DNA of 64,000 nt from Kappaphycus alvarezii (taxonomy: Eukaryota > Rhodophyta > Florideophyceae > Gigartinales > Solieriaceae). Shown one piece after another: positions 48,776-59,035 of this stretch. The notes below the pieces were generated by a model. It saw nothing but the letters and a program-made list of their open reading frames with translations, made no database searches and was not told where the DNA came from. The position numbers were made by a program, and so were the translations under genes. Within the stretch, counting starts at the first letter, position 1. Each line of letters begins with the position of its first letter. The stretch is from assembly GCA_002205965.3 (NCBI GenBank), contig NADL03000705.1, forward strand, positions 124,001 through 188,000, in the 5' to 3' direction.

Positions 48776-49089
48776 GTTCAAAGAATCAGCTAATGGCTCA
48801 ACTTCCCAATTTGGGACGGCTTCTTCGGAACCACCAGCAACGCCGTCAGGTTCTCAGTCAGAAGGTACGCAGAAAAATAACTCAAAAACGATTAAAGGAG
48901 CCTTCTACACGGAAGGGGTGGCTAGTCCAGCTGCTCTGACTATGCTTATCGTCATTGTTCCCTGATCCCCACCTTGCGCCACGATAAGAGCATTGAAGCG
49001 GATTCAGACACCAAACGGGATTTCCAAGTTGCTTAGCGCCACTAGCGATTATTCTCAATGCACTGCGGAAGACCCAACATCCGAACACT

Positions 49090-50215
49090 CTCACGTCTTA
49101 TTACCATTTGAATCTGAGCATTTTGTTGGCATCATGAACCGCCACGTAGCGCATTATGTCGAAAGCGATGCATTTCCGAATGCACACCGTCAATAGAGAC
49201 TAGGGTAAATAGTGTAGTGTTGACATCAACAGCAACCAACTACATACACTATTAGTTTTCTCCTTATTTCGCTCTCTCTTATCTTGGTCAGAAAGTTCTA
49301 GTGTATTACGAAGTGAAGCAACTACGAAATGTGTGAACCGCTTTCATCACATTTATACATCAGACGTTGAATCTAACATAAACATTATCACAATGAGATT
49401 TTTCATAGTAAATATTGCCATTTCCACCGCAAGTGTACCAATCTTCATTTTCTATGTTGCTTTATTCTTTAATTATAACATTCCCCTCAAAAATTATTTC
49501 ATTACGCGCACCGGTCATCAGCTGCTTGTCATTTATCACGACTGAAAAGCCACATTTCAGCATCTCCATGACTACTAAACCAACTGCATACAGTGTAAAG
49601 GGTCATCGCAACCACTCTCTCAGTATCTACGCTTACTTCCAACAAACTATCCCAACTTCTCAGCACACAGCACCAACATTCCCCAGATTATTCAACACTC
49701 ACAAGCCTCTACTCTTTACCAACGCTACCAAGCTTCACAAAGTCATCTACATTCCCTTTGTCGCCACTATTCAAAGCATCCCCGATATGAAACCCACGGC
49801 TTTTCTACCCAACTCCCCGCCACACTGCCTTCCGTTACAAGATACCCCTACCGATGGAAGCTCTGTTGAGGAGAGTCTAGCCTTAGTCATCAGGGCTTTA
49901 TTCACCGCCTTCGGTTGTCGACTCGAAGACCGCCAAGGCAACTGCCGCTGACATAATAATAGACTTTCTGCATCCTCTTGTCGAACTTGTCTTCTCCAGG
50001 GTGGGAAGGCTATAATTGCCTCCCTTGACAATTTGATTAATAGAGCTACACTGGTTGAACAAGTTTCAAGTGGGAATGGATCCCTAGAAAATAGAAGATT
50101 TGAAAAATAGAAGAACATTAAAGTTTCAGCGGGGATCGCAAAATAGAGAATGCTGGATCGGGAGGGGGTGCTTTCTCAAACCGAATTGGCTCTGCTCCGT
50201 ATGATACTGGGAACT
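49090..50215 (+). repeat. Repeat A, copy 2, left part
   Basis: Matches 18,881-20,110. The plus frame 49,415-49,951 (178 codons) keeps FPSKIISL, CLSFI, KPTA and FGCRLEDRQGN from copy 1, and reads through a region where copy 1 has a stop. Similarity ends at about 50,215 and resumes at 52,170, so this copy is interrupted by about 1.95 kb of other DNA. Confidence 0.65.
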
Positions 50216-52169
50216 ACAATTGTTTCGTAGACTCCGATAGGGGAAAATAGTTGGGAGAAGAGAAACTTAGAAACAATTACCTCAACACGGTAGCGTTCCA
50301 AGCGAACAAAATGCTACCATGGTATAGTTGAGCGAATAAAAAGAGGTGATTAAGGACGATATTTGAGAGGGCTACAAGCAAATATAGAAGCGGCAGGGTC
50401 TACACCTGATGCTCTGTGACCAGCGTAAGAAAAATGGTTCTTCGTGTGGTATAGTGACGGCGACCGACCCTAATTGGGAGGTAACACCGAAAACGGACGT
50501 ATTTGGAGTGGCTACGAGTGGAACAAAGGCGGAACGGAGACCTTTTAGGGACAGGACAAGTGTATGGCAGATCGTTGTAGGATGGACCAATTGGATTTGG
50601 ACTATTAGAGTAGTAGAGTAGTTTAGTGTAATGGTGTAGGCGTCGTGGCTGTATCGGGCCTGTACCATATTTAGTGTAGGTTAGGGCTTGGCCTTTACAG
50701 TAAATCTAAGTCGCCCTTTGGCCCGATACTCCGGTCTTCAAGCAGCCGCAGCCTATCCTCTTAGGTAATCCCTTTCGACTTTTTAGGTCACGCGTCCGCC
50801 CATTGTTCCGGCCTTCTACTCGCCCGCGACCTGTAACAGGACCCTACGTCTCGACTTACCTCGCCCTCATTGGGTCACTCCCGCTCCACCAACGGCCCGT
50901 CCGTCTACCGGTGTAACCTATACTACATTTCGGTCCGAAGCTGACACTCTACTTCTTACTACTCTGGACTTGACTTGAAGTTGTCTGCCAATTTCCTTCA
51001 CCACTCCAAGAGGAAGGAGTTTAGTTAGCTTATATAGACTTTGAGGTACCCCAAGAGTCCGAACAAGACTACAAAGGATACCAGGAAATACATAGAAACA
51101 CTTTGTGTGGATGATATACTCTAAACTAAAGATACGTAAAAAGCGAACAATCGATCCAATCCTTTCATTTCTCATCCTCTGGGTCAGACATAAAATGCTA
51201 CCCAAGCAGTACCCACAATTTTCCGTGAACAGCTCATAATTCTCTATTTCCTCCAGGGATATGTCTACCCAAAAAAGATGCGCCCTTCCGGCTCCAGCGT
51301 CGGGACCACCTGATCCATACTGGTCAGCAATCATCCCACCATTCCTACACTTTCCATGTCTCCTTCTCCCTCATCCTTTTTATCCTCCTGTACATCGCCG
51401 TGCTCATCCTCATTCTCGTAAACCAATTCCGAGGCTGCGCACTCCTCAAAAGTCTTCCCAGCTCCCACCTCGACCTCCCCCTCCTACCCTCACCTACCTC
51501 CTCCACCTCGTCCTCTATTGACAAGCGACGATCGAATTTGATCATCATCTTCTTCGTTTGCCGACAAAGATACTCACTGCGGTCAGTAGGGCCAAAAGAG
51601 AGTATGAGACTGGCGTTTGGGGGGCGAGGGTTGCGGTTTTTGGAAATGACTCTGGAGGGGCATAGATTGTCTATTTTCGGGGGTTTTAGGGAGTAGCAGG
51701 CAGTTGAGGGTGCTTTGAATGGGTAGAGGGAGAGGAATAGTGAGTAGAATGAGGAATAAAGAGGTGGGATAGGCTCCGGAGAGCGCATGCTGTAGATTTG
51801 AAATAGGTAAAATATATCTAAAAGGGAATTGGTAGTAGGGCATTTGTGCCCTTTATTTCAAAAAAATGAATTTGGAGAGGGAAGAAAGCGAAAAGGGAAA
51901 AAGAACTTGATTTGGGATCGATTTAGAGGGTTAGATACAGTATTAAAATATCTGGATAAAATGGCAGTGAATTTGGAGAGGAGTGTTCCAAGGATAAGCA
52001 AGGATAAGGAAGGAGAAATATTCTCCCGGGGAGATGCTTAGAGTGAGGAAAGACGAGGAAGGGCCAGAACTAAAGGCAATATTGGACAAGGGGAGGTACT
52101 GTAGTAAATTTAAAGTGGGTAGACGTCGACGGCAAAAATCCGTTCCGATTCGCCCGCGCCTAAGGGACT
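50216..52169. mobile_element. Putative ~1.95-kb insertion inside repeat A
   Basis: Its presence is deduced from comparison: repeat A copy 1 is continuous across this point, copy 2 is not. I could not identify a transposase, reverse transcriptase or clear terminal repeats. The longest frame (51,345-51,788, minus) has no recognised domain. Breakpoints are accurate to perhaps 20 bp. Confidence 0.45.
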
Positions 52170-52245
52170 ACATAGATTTTGTCCCATTTAGTCATTTTCT
52201 TCCTGTTCGTCTAGATTCCGTGTCATTCGTATGGCTATAGCCCCC
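52170..52245 (+). repeat. Repeat A, copy 2, right end
   Basis: GTCCCATTTAG.CAT, TTCTTCCT.TTC and TCTAG.TTC.GTGTC match 20,128-20,190 of copy 1 in the same orientation. Confidence 0.6.
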
Positions 52246-52538
52246 TGGTATTTTTGTTGCTTGTCCGTGTGGGCGGATTTCACCCGGAGGCATATGCGTT
52301 CGTCTCGGAATTGGCAGCAAATGCGGCCACGAGGGCAGTGGAGAGCTTTTCGAGAGCCAAAATGGTCCTCATGCATAGACACACAGGACAAGCTGTACTA
52401 TCTGATGCCGCATGCCTCCTCGCCTGCCTTTAACTGTCGATGTAGTGACAGGGTCACGGAGGACCTGTGTTTTCTCGTTTGCTTCTCTCCAAACTCCGTT
52501 TACATTCCCCCGCTAGAAGGTTCAGACGACGAAGTAAA

Positions 52539-52832
52539 CTACCCCATCATTTCCCCCATTTCAAGCTCATAAGGGGGTTGAAGGTTCTCATTCTGAGATG
52601 AGAAGCGACGCGCATGTTCCGGTTTTTTGCTGCCCATACAGACGTGGTTCCGCAAATGAGAAGATAGCGGCCTTCTCCAGATCTGAGGTGAGCATTGGGG
52701 CATGTGAGTCGTGGCGACTGTGACGTTCCCGCAGACAGGAAAACCGTTGCACAAAAAATTTCGATTTTGACTATTTCCAAGAGCGTACAATATGCAGACC
52801 TGTACTGTAGACGCAAGCGCCATTTTCGCCAA
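52539..52832 (-). repeat. Repeat B, copy 2
   Basis: Second copy of the repeat at 18.5-18.8 kb, with shared GAGGTGAGCATTGG and CCGATTTTGACT-type blocks and related minus-strand translation (FLSAG, NAHLR). It reaches to within about 320 bp of the isopropylmalate dehydratase start, so that promoter may overlap transposon-derived DNA. Confidence 0.55.
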
Positions 52833-53145
52833 CGCAGTGAGAGCTCCAACGCATCCAGCAGCGAATGTGCAGCAAAGCGAAAAAAGAAGCCACGGAGTAC
52901 TTGTTGCTCACTCATTCGCTCAAAACCCTCTACGGATCCCATGTGTCACGAAACAATTTGCCCAAACTCCGCTCGGTGTCCAGGCTCCACAATGCAATAC
53001 AAGGGCCCACAGCAACTGTGCTACCCTAAAACGCTGGTCTTCTTTCACCGTCCGATTTCGCAACACCGCTTCCTCTCCCCTTCCCGCCCCTCTCAACCCT
53101 CCATCCACGTCTCGTCTATCACCTCCACATTCATCAGTTATCACC

Positions 53146-54657
53146 ATGGCGTTTGTAAGCGCCCAGCCTGTACTTCCTTCCATCAATCGTGTGCGTGATG
53201 CGTCTCGAGCTTCGTCCCAACGCCGCCGCCATTCAATTCAAGCTGTAGCTGCGCCGTCGCGATCCGCTCAAGTGCAACAGCCCGCTGTAGCGCATCCCAT
53301 GACATTGACTGAAAAGTTGCTCGCACGTGGTGCAGGCAGGGATTATGTAACGCCTGGGGAGAATGTCTGGGTCAAAGTTGATGCGCTGATGACTCATGAC
53401 GTGTGCGGGCCGCCGACGTTTGGAATTTTTAAGAGGGAGTTTGGGGAGCATGCCAAGGTTTGGGATAAGGATCGCGTTATTATTATTCCGGATCATTACA
53501 TTTTTACAAAGGATAAGCGTGCAAATCGCAATGTGGACACGCTACGCGAGTTTGCCACTGAACAGGGAATCAAGTACTTTTATGACATTCGCGATTTGGG
53601 AGACTTTCGCGCAAATCCAGATTACAAGGGCGTCTGTCATGTTGCTTTGGCGCAGGAGGGACACACAAGGTCGGGCGAGATCTTGTTCGGAACAGATAGT
53701 CACACATGTAACGCAGGTGCATTTGGTATGTTTGCCTCGGGGATTGGAAACACCGATGCGGGCTTTATCCTCGGCACTGGAAAACTCCTCGTCAAAGTCC
53801 CAGAGTCGATGCGCTTCAAGCTCAACGGCTCCATGCCTGATTATCTACTTGCAAAGGATTTAATTCTAAACATCATCGGCGATATTGGTGTCGGAGGCGC
53901 TACATATCGAGCTATGGAGTTTGCAGGCTCAGCTATAGACCACTTTTCAATGGAAGAGCGTATGACTCTGTGCAACATGGCCGTCGAGGCAGGCGGCAAG
54001 AATGGACTGGTCGCTGCGGATCATGTCACGGAGGCGTATCTTGCGGCCAGGGGGGCAAAGCCGACCAAGCTGTTTCATACTGACCCCGATGCCACCTTTT
54101 ATGCCGACTACGAGTACAACCTGGCAGACATTGAACCGATTGTGGCCAAACCTCATTCACCGGATAATCGAGCCTTGGCGAAGGAGTGTCGTGATGTGCG
54201 AATTGATCGTGTGTACATTGGTTCGTGCACAGGTGGCAAGACGGAGGACTTTTTGGCAGCTGCTAGAGTACTGCAAGGTCGGAAAGTGTCGGTCCCGACG
54301 TTTTTGGTACCCGCGACGCAAAAAGTGTACGACGACATTGAACAGTTGCGCATTAACGGGGAGACGCTCAAGGAGATTTTCTACAACGCGGGATGCCTTG
54401 GACTGGGGAATCCAGGCTGCGCTGCCTGTCTGGGTGGACCGTCGGACACGTTTGCCAGGCTAAATGAGCCGTTGGTCTGCGTGTCGACGACGAATCGCAA
54501 TTTCCCTGGGCGCATGGGTCATAAGGAGGGACAGATCTACTTGGCATCCCCGTATACTTCGGCGGCATCGGCGGTGACAGGGTACGTGACAGATCCGAGG
54601 GAGGTATACGAATTTGACATGAACAAACGTCACCCTACAGATACTCTGGCTGATTGA
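53146..54657 (+). CDS. leuC: 3-isopropylmalate dehydratase large subunit, plastid-targeted
   Basis: Catalytic large subunit of isopropylmalate isomerase, a [4Fe-4S] enzyme of the aconitase family. It interconverts 2- and 3-isopropylmalate in leucine synthesis with a separate small subunit. The frame is open from 52,792, but the ATG at 53,146 starts MAFVSAQPVLPS, a typical red algal plastid transit peptide, and is in good context; that gives 503 residues. The mature part begins near TLTEKLLARGAG. Cluster ligands are visible: C361 in GSCTGGKTED, and C425 and C428 in GNPGCAACLGG. Substrate-site stretches GTDSHTCNAGAFG and TTNRNFPGRMG are intact. The frame is unbroken, unlike most neighbours. It is convergent with DIM1, 340 bp apart. 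Confidence 0.96.
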   Translation: MAFVSAQPVLPSINRVRDASRASSQRRRHSIQAVAAPSRSAQVQQPAVAHPMTLTEKLLARGAGRDYVTPGENVWVKVDALMTHDVCGPPTFGIFKREFGEHAKVWDKDRVIIIPDHYIFTKDKRANRNVDTLREFATEQGIKYFYDIRDLGDFRANPDYKGVCHVALAQEGHTRSGEILFGTDSHTCNAGAFGMFASGIGNTDAGFILGTGKLLVKVPESMRFKLNGSMPDYLLAKDLILNIIGDIGVGGATYRAMEFAGSAIDHFSMEERMTLCNMAVEAGGKNGLVAADHVTEAYLAARGAKPTKLFHTDPDATFYADYEYNLADIEPIVAKPHSPDNRALAKECRDVRIDRVYIGSCTGGKTEDFLAAARVLQGRKVSVPTFLVPATQKVYDDIEQLRINGETLKEIFYNAGCLGLGNPGCAACLGGPSDTFARLNEPLVCVSTTNRNFPGRMGHKEGQIYLASPYTSAASAVTGYVTDPREVYEFDMNKRHPTDTLAD

Positions 54658-54997
54658 TAGGCAAGCCACGGGGGGATCTTATACTCATAGTTTTTCTCTA
54701 TTGCGGGGTAGAAACAGAAAGCTAGAGACGAGATTGCAGTGAAAAGTCTGAGGACCAACAGCATTTTGCTATAGTAGATGTTGCCTTTGAAATATCGGCA
54801 GGTTTCATTGTGAAGGAAAGCTGCACATGTGTTCATCCGATGCTTGTGGGAAAAAGTCGCATTATTGAACGGCACGTGTCGCCTCTCTGTGGATGTGCGG
54901 TGGGGGTGCACACACTGCCCAATTTTCACCAGCAGTCGTCGTCCGGATCTTGACACCGTGACTCCTATCAACAGAAATTCAAGTGCTCGTTTGGACT
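54658..54997. other. Intergenic, convergent 3' ends
   Basis: A 340-bp gap between the converging leuC and DIM1 genes. A 113-codon minus frame overlaps it but lacks any motif and shows no coding signal. No terminator-like structure noticed. Confidence 0.5.
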
Positions 54998-56200
<1,203 letters not shown>

Positions 56201-56262
56201 TCAAGTTGCGTTAGGCACCGTCGGTGGTCGGTGATCGATGCATATGATGCACTGTCCTGTCC

Positions 56263-56308
56263 TGTACTGTACTGTACAACTTGTAAGTTTGTACAGTTCA
56301 TACAGTAC
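56263..56308. promoter_or_regulatory. TACTG/GTAC repeats in DIM1 / FAM32A-like divergent gap
   Basis: TGTACTGTACTGTACA (56,263-56,278) and GTACAGTTCATACAGTAC (56,291-56,308) lie about 140 bp upstream of the DIM1 start and 105 bp upstream of the FAM32A-like start. One cluster thus stands at promoter distance from both genes. Confidence 0.55.
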
Positions 56309-56412
56309 ATAAAGGCTATTGTACGTGCTGACAAAGCCGCCCATCTCTCACAAGCACCTCACTTTGCCACGGGAGAGCCTCGCGCGCGCTGCAATCCAAA
56401 CATCCCAACGCA

Positions 56413-56983
56413 ATGCTTTCCTACGACGGCGTCATCCGCAAGCGCCTCCACCTCAAGGGTCACCCACCCATCCCGCCCTACTTGTCGCACCCCACGCCGG
56501 AGCCACAACGCCCAGGCGCTTCCAACAGGGCACAACCTCTGCAACCATCGTCATCCCCGTCCTCTCCTCCCATGCAAACCATGCCACCAGATTCGCGAAC
56601 GGAAGCGCAAAAACGACATGACGATGTTCTACAACAACGGGAGCATGATAGATTGAGACGGGAGGCACAGACCAGTTACAAGGATCATGTTGAGGTAACG
56701 TGTTGCGTTTCCATTCTCTTTGCTTGTTTTATTACGTCCGACACAAGGAATTAACCGCGTTTTCGACCCACTGTTGTACCATCATATCGCATGTGCACGC
56801 CACGTGACACAGGCTTTCAACAAGCGGCTCAGCGAGGAGCCCGACATTACGACTTATTCAAAACAAGCTTCACAAAGTAAGCCAAGCCACGACGACCACG
56901 CCCCCCCACCATGGCGCACCCCAACATTGCGACCCCCACAACTCGCTCCTCATCCCACTTTCCAAATCAACGGTAGCCACTGA
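56413..56983 (+). CDS. FAM32A-like protein, two exons
   Basis: Small basic protein of the FAM32A/DUF1754 type, whose animal members are nuclear and associate with the spliceosome. It starts MLSYDGVIRKRLHLKG, which keeps the Y..V....L.LKG spacing of the family N terminus. A proline-rich linker follows, then TEAQKRHDDVLQQREHDRLR. Exon 1 ends HVE at 56,694. A GT-AG intron (56,695-56,812, 118 bp, GTAACG...CACAG) is in phase 0. Exon 2 reads AFNKRLSEEPDITTYSK, which together with HVE fits the family C-terminal signature, where VEDFN and a DIPKV-like end are usual. The further 40 residues, proline/histidine-rich, are not typical and may reflect a second unrecognised intron or extension. About 150 residues. 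Ends 21 bp from the Cpn10 stop. Confidence 0.6.
56695..56812 (+). other. GT-AG spliceosomal intron
   Basis: Begins GTAACG and ends ACGTGACACAG, 118 bp, phase 0. Reading through it gives an early stop, whereas splicing joins two halves of a conserved motif in the FAM32A-like gene. The only intron I can support in this window. Confidence 0.65.
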
Positions 56984-57004
56984 ACCGTGGTCCCAAAATG
57001 CACG

Positions 57005-57402
57005 TTACATCTTAGCCACGACGGAAAAGACACGCAAGCAGAGCATATCACCCTGATCCGCGGTAGTGTCAACAGGTTCAGAGCCGAATTCGTCTTTCCA
57101 TACGATACGATCGCCCGGTTGGACAGGAATGACCTCTAGGTTCCCTTGTGGTGAGTAACGACCCGGTCCGACGGAAACGACGGTGCCGGTGCGTTGGTTG
57201 GATTTGTTGGAGTCGGAGGTGGTGAGGATGAGACCGCCGGAGGTTTTGGATTCGGGTGGATCAACTTTGACGAGGACGCGGTCCACGAGCGGGGTGGGGA
57301 GGGTGAGGGAGATTGGGGTGGGGGGGCGATGCGCGGGAGATGTGGATTTGGCGTGTGATGGGGGTGGAAGGAGCGGAGGGGAGTGGGGGGAATGAAGAAC
57401 AT
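57005..57402 (-). CDS. CPN10: Chaperonin 10 (GroES-type), probably organellar
   Basis: Co-chaperonin that caps the Cpn60 folding chamber. The start is the ATG at 57,402 (MFFIPPTPLRSF), whose leader of about 30 residues lacks acidic residues and has phenylalanines near the start, suggesting plastid import. The Cpn10 domain reads LPTPLVDRVLVKVDPPESKT, SGGLIL in the mobile-loop region, GTVVSVGPGRY, VQPGDRIVWKDEFG, and GDMLCLRVFSVVA at the end. Only one Cpn10 domain is present, unlike the double-domain Cpn20 of plants. One frame break in the G run (plus strand) at 57,320-57,326 joins leader and domain; corrected length is 132 residues. Mitochondrial rather than plastid targeting remains possible. 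Confidence 0.9.
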
Positions 57403-57543
57403 GGTTGCGGTTGTGATGGTTGGGGCGGGCGGTTGGAGACGGCGGGGGTGGGGTGGAGGTGTGGGAGACGGGATCTCCGCAGACGGTGGCGAATGGCCAA
57501 ATGCGGAGAAGAAATAAATTGCAACTTTCAAAGGTACCTATCA

Positions 57544-57560
57544 TTACAGTGCTGTAAGCA
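57544..57560. promoter_or_regulatory. Weak TACAGTGCTGTA palindrome, Cpn10 / AKR2 gap
   Basis: TTACAGTGCTGTAAGC is a diverged relative of the TACTG/GTAC unit, placed in the 360-bp gap between the Cpn10 (-) and second aldo/keto reductase (+) starts. Confidence 0.35.
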
Positions 57561-57764
57561 CTCGGTAATACTTGGATGGCTGTAGGCCATTGATAGGTGG
57601 GCCAGGGCCATGGGCAAGATGCAAAAATTGCAGTCTTGTTGGATTCATTCGACACTGCGGCACCGACATTGCCACTTTTCTCAAGCGTGCACCTCAGCCT
57701 TGCCCTCCTCGTTCAACGCAACAGCCACCGTCCCTCCAACACCCAAATTCCGTTTCCACCTCCC

Positions 57765-58870
57765 ATGTTATTCCTACCACCCCCTCCTCTACCCCACACG
57801 CCCTCCCATACACCGTCCGTACCCAAACGGCGACCCCTCCACTGCACCCTCCCTACCACCTCCCTCAATCCGCCTATACCACATTGCCACCCTCCGACAC
57901 ACCACTCTGTCGTCTCATCGCCCCATTTCCTCCATCCTCCACACTGTCGTCCCTCACGCACGCCGTTCATACCGCTCTGGACGCCGGCTTTTCCACCTTT
58001 TATGTACCGGCACCATCTCTCCATCCAACATCAGGTAGTGTATCCAGTTGGACTCAAGATTCTGTGTTCAAGCATGTGACACGGTCTGCTGGGTTACAAG
58101 CGCAGTTTTGTACGAGGTTGGTGTTGGATCCGAGGTGGGTGTCTGGTATGGTACGGAAAAAGATGGTGCAAGGATATTTGGATGGGGTGTTGACAGGGTT
58201 GGCGGTGGAGCGGATTCATCTGTTGCAGTTGCAATGGCCGGATTATTCGGACCGTAGGTATTTGGATGTGTTGGGATATTTGGGGGAGTTGTGTGAGTCG
58301 GGAAAGGTGGGGAGTGTGGGGACGGTGTATTTTCCGACGCGTGTGTTACGGGAGGTGGATAGGGAGGGGTTACGGATTGGATGTAATGAGGTGGGATGTC
58401 GATTTTGGACCGACGTGCGATGGTGGAGATGGTGAGATGGTGTGAGGGGCATGGGATGGGGGTGTTGGGGAGTGGGAGTGGGGGTGGGGGGTTGATGTCG
58501 GAGCGGTATTTGGGATGCCTGAGCCGAGGGTGAGGGGGTTGGGTGGCGAGTTGGAGGGGTTTGCAAAGGTGGTTGGGGTGTGGGGGGGGTGGGGATTGTT
58601 TCAGGAATTGTTGTATGCGATCAAGGGTGTGGCGGATAAATATGGTGTGAGTATGGAGAATGTGGGTATGAGATGGGTGTTGGAGAGGGAGGGGGTTAGT
58701 GCGGTTATGGTGGGAGGGGGGGATGGGAGAGGGGGGTTGAAGAATGGGTGCGGGCGTTTGGGTGGAGGTTGGATGAGGAGGATAGAATGGTGCTGGATGA
58801 GGTGGTGCGGAAGGGCAACGATGTGTACAGGATATGGGGGGATTGCGGTGAGGAATTGAAAAGTGGATAA
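57765..58870 (+). CDS. Second aldo/keto reductase-family protein, plastid type
   Basis: It resembles plant plastid NAD(P)-linked oxidoreductase-like proteins. The start MLFLPPPPLPHT at 57,765 gives a proline-rich leader. Recognisable blocks: SSLTHAVHTALDAGFSTFYV, LLQLQWPDYSDRRYLDVLGY, SILDRRAMVEMV in the second frame, then VWGGWGLFQELLYAIKGVAD, YGVSMENVGMRWVLEREGVS and the C-terminal LDEEDRMVLDEVV. Breaks at GGG 58,393-58,395, GGG 58,512-58,514 and the G run 58,716-58,722, plus one in the C-rich leader, are each one base short; corrected length is 369 residues. The classical AKR tetrad is not clear: the first barrel strands read differently (FYVPAPSL rather than DTADSYG), so catalysis is doubtful and a non-catalytic role is possible. 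Confidence 0.8.
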
Positions 58871-58898
58871 TGTACAGTACTGTACTGTACAAGTACAG
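58871..58898. promoter_or_regulatory. TACTG/GTAC palindromic array upstream of SecA
   Basis: TGTACAGTACTGTACTGTAC followed by AAGTACAG, directly after the stop of the second aldo/keto reductase and about 140 bp before the likely SecA start. An ATG at 58,870 opens a long frame through this array, but it would translate the repeat itself and is therefore an unlikely start. Confidence 0.5.
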
Positions 58899-59035
58899 CA
58901 AGGCTAGGCCATTGATTTCCAATCTGAGGAGGAACAAAGCCCGCTATCCTACGCTATATCTCCCGACCATCATCGATTCGCAGCCCCTCCCTCACCCCAA
59001 CCCCACCCCAAAAAACCTCAACACTCACCACAACC

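Noticed and set aside
52792..53145. N-terminal extension of the leuC frame from an upstream ATG
   Set aside because: It would place 118 residues before a typical MAFV transit peptide and would start within repeat B.
54630..54971. 113-codon minus-strand frame between leuC and DIM1
   Set aside because: No motif, overlaps the leuC 3' end, and the true DIM1 C terminus ends at 54,998.
58068..58937. 289-codon minus-strand frame, proline/histidine-rich
   Set aside because: Antisense shadow of the second aldo/keto reductase; G-rich coding DNA gives long stop-free C-rich antisense frames. No motif.
58870..59035. Upstream ATG extending SecA through the GTAC array
   Set aside because: Translates a promoter-type repeat and overlaps the stop of the preceding gene; no conserved residues.
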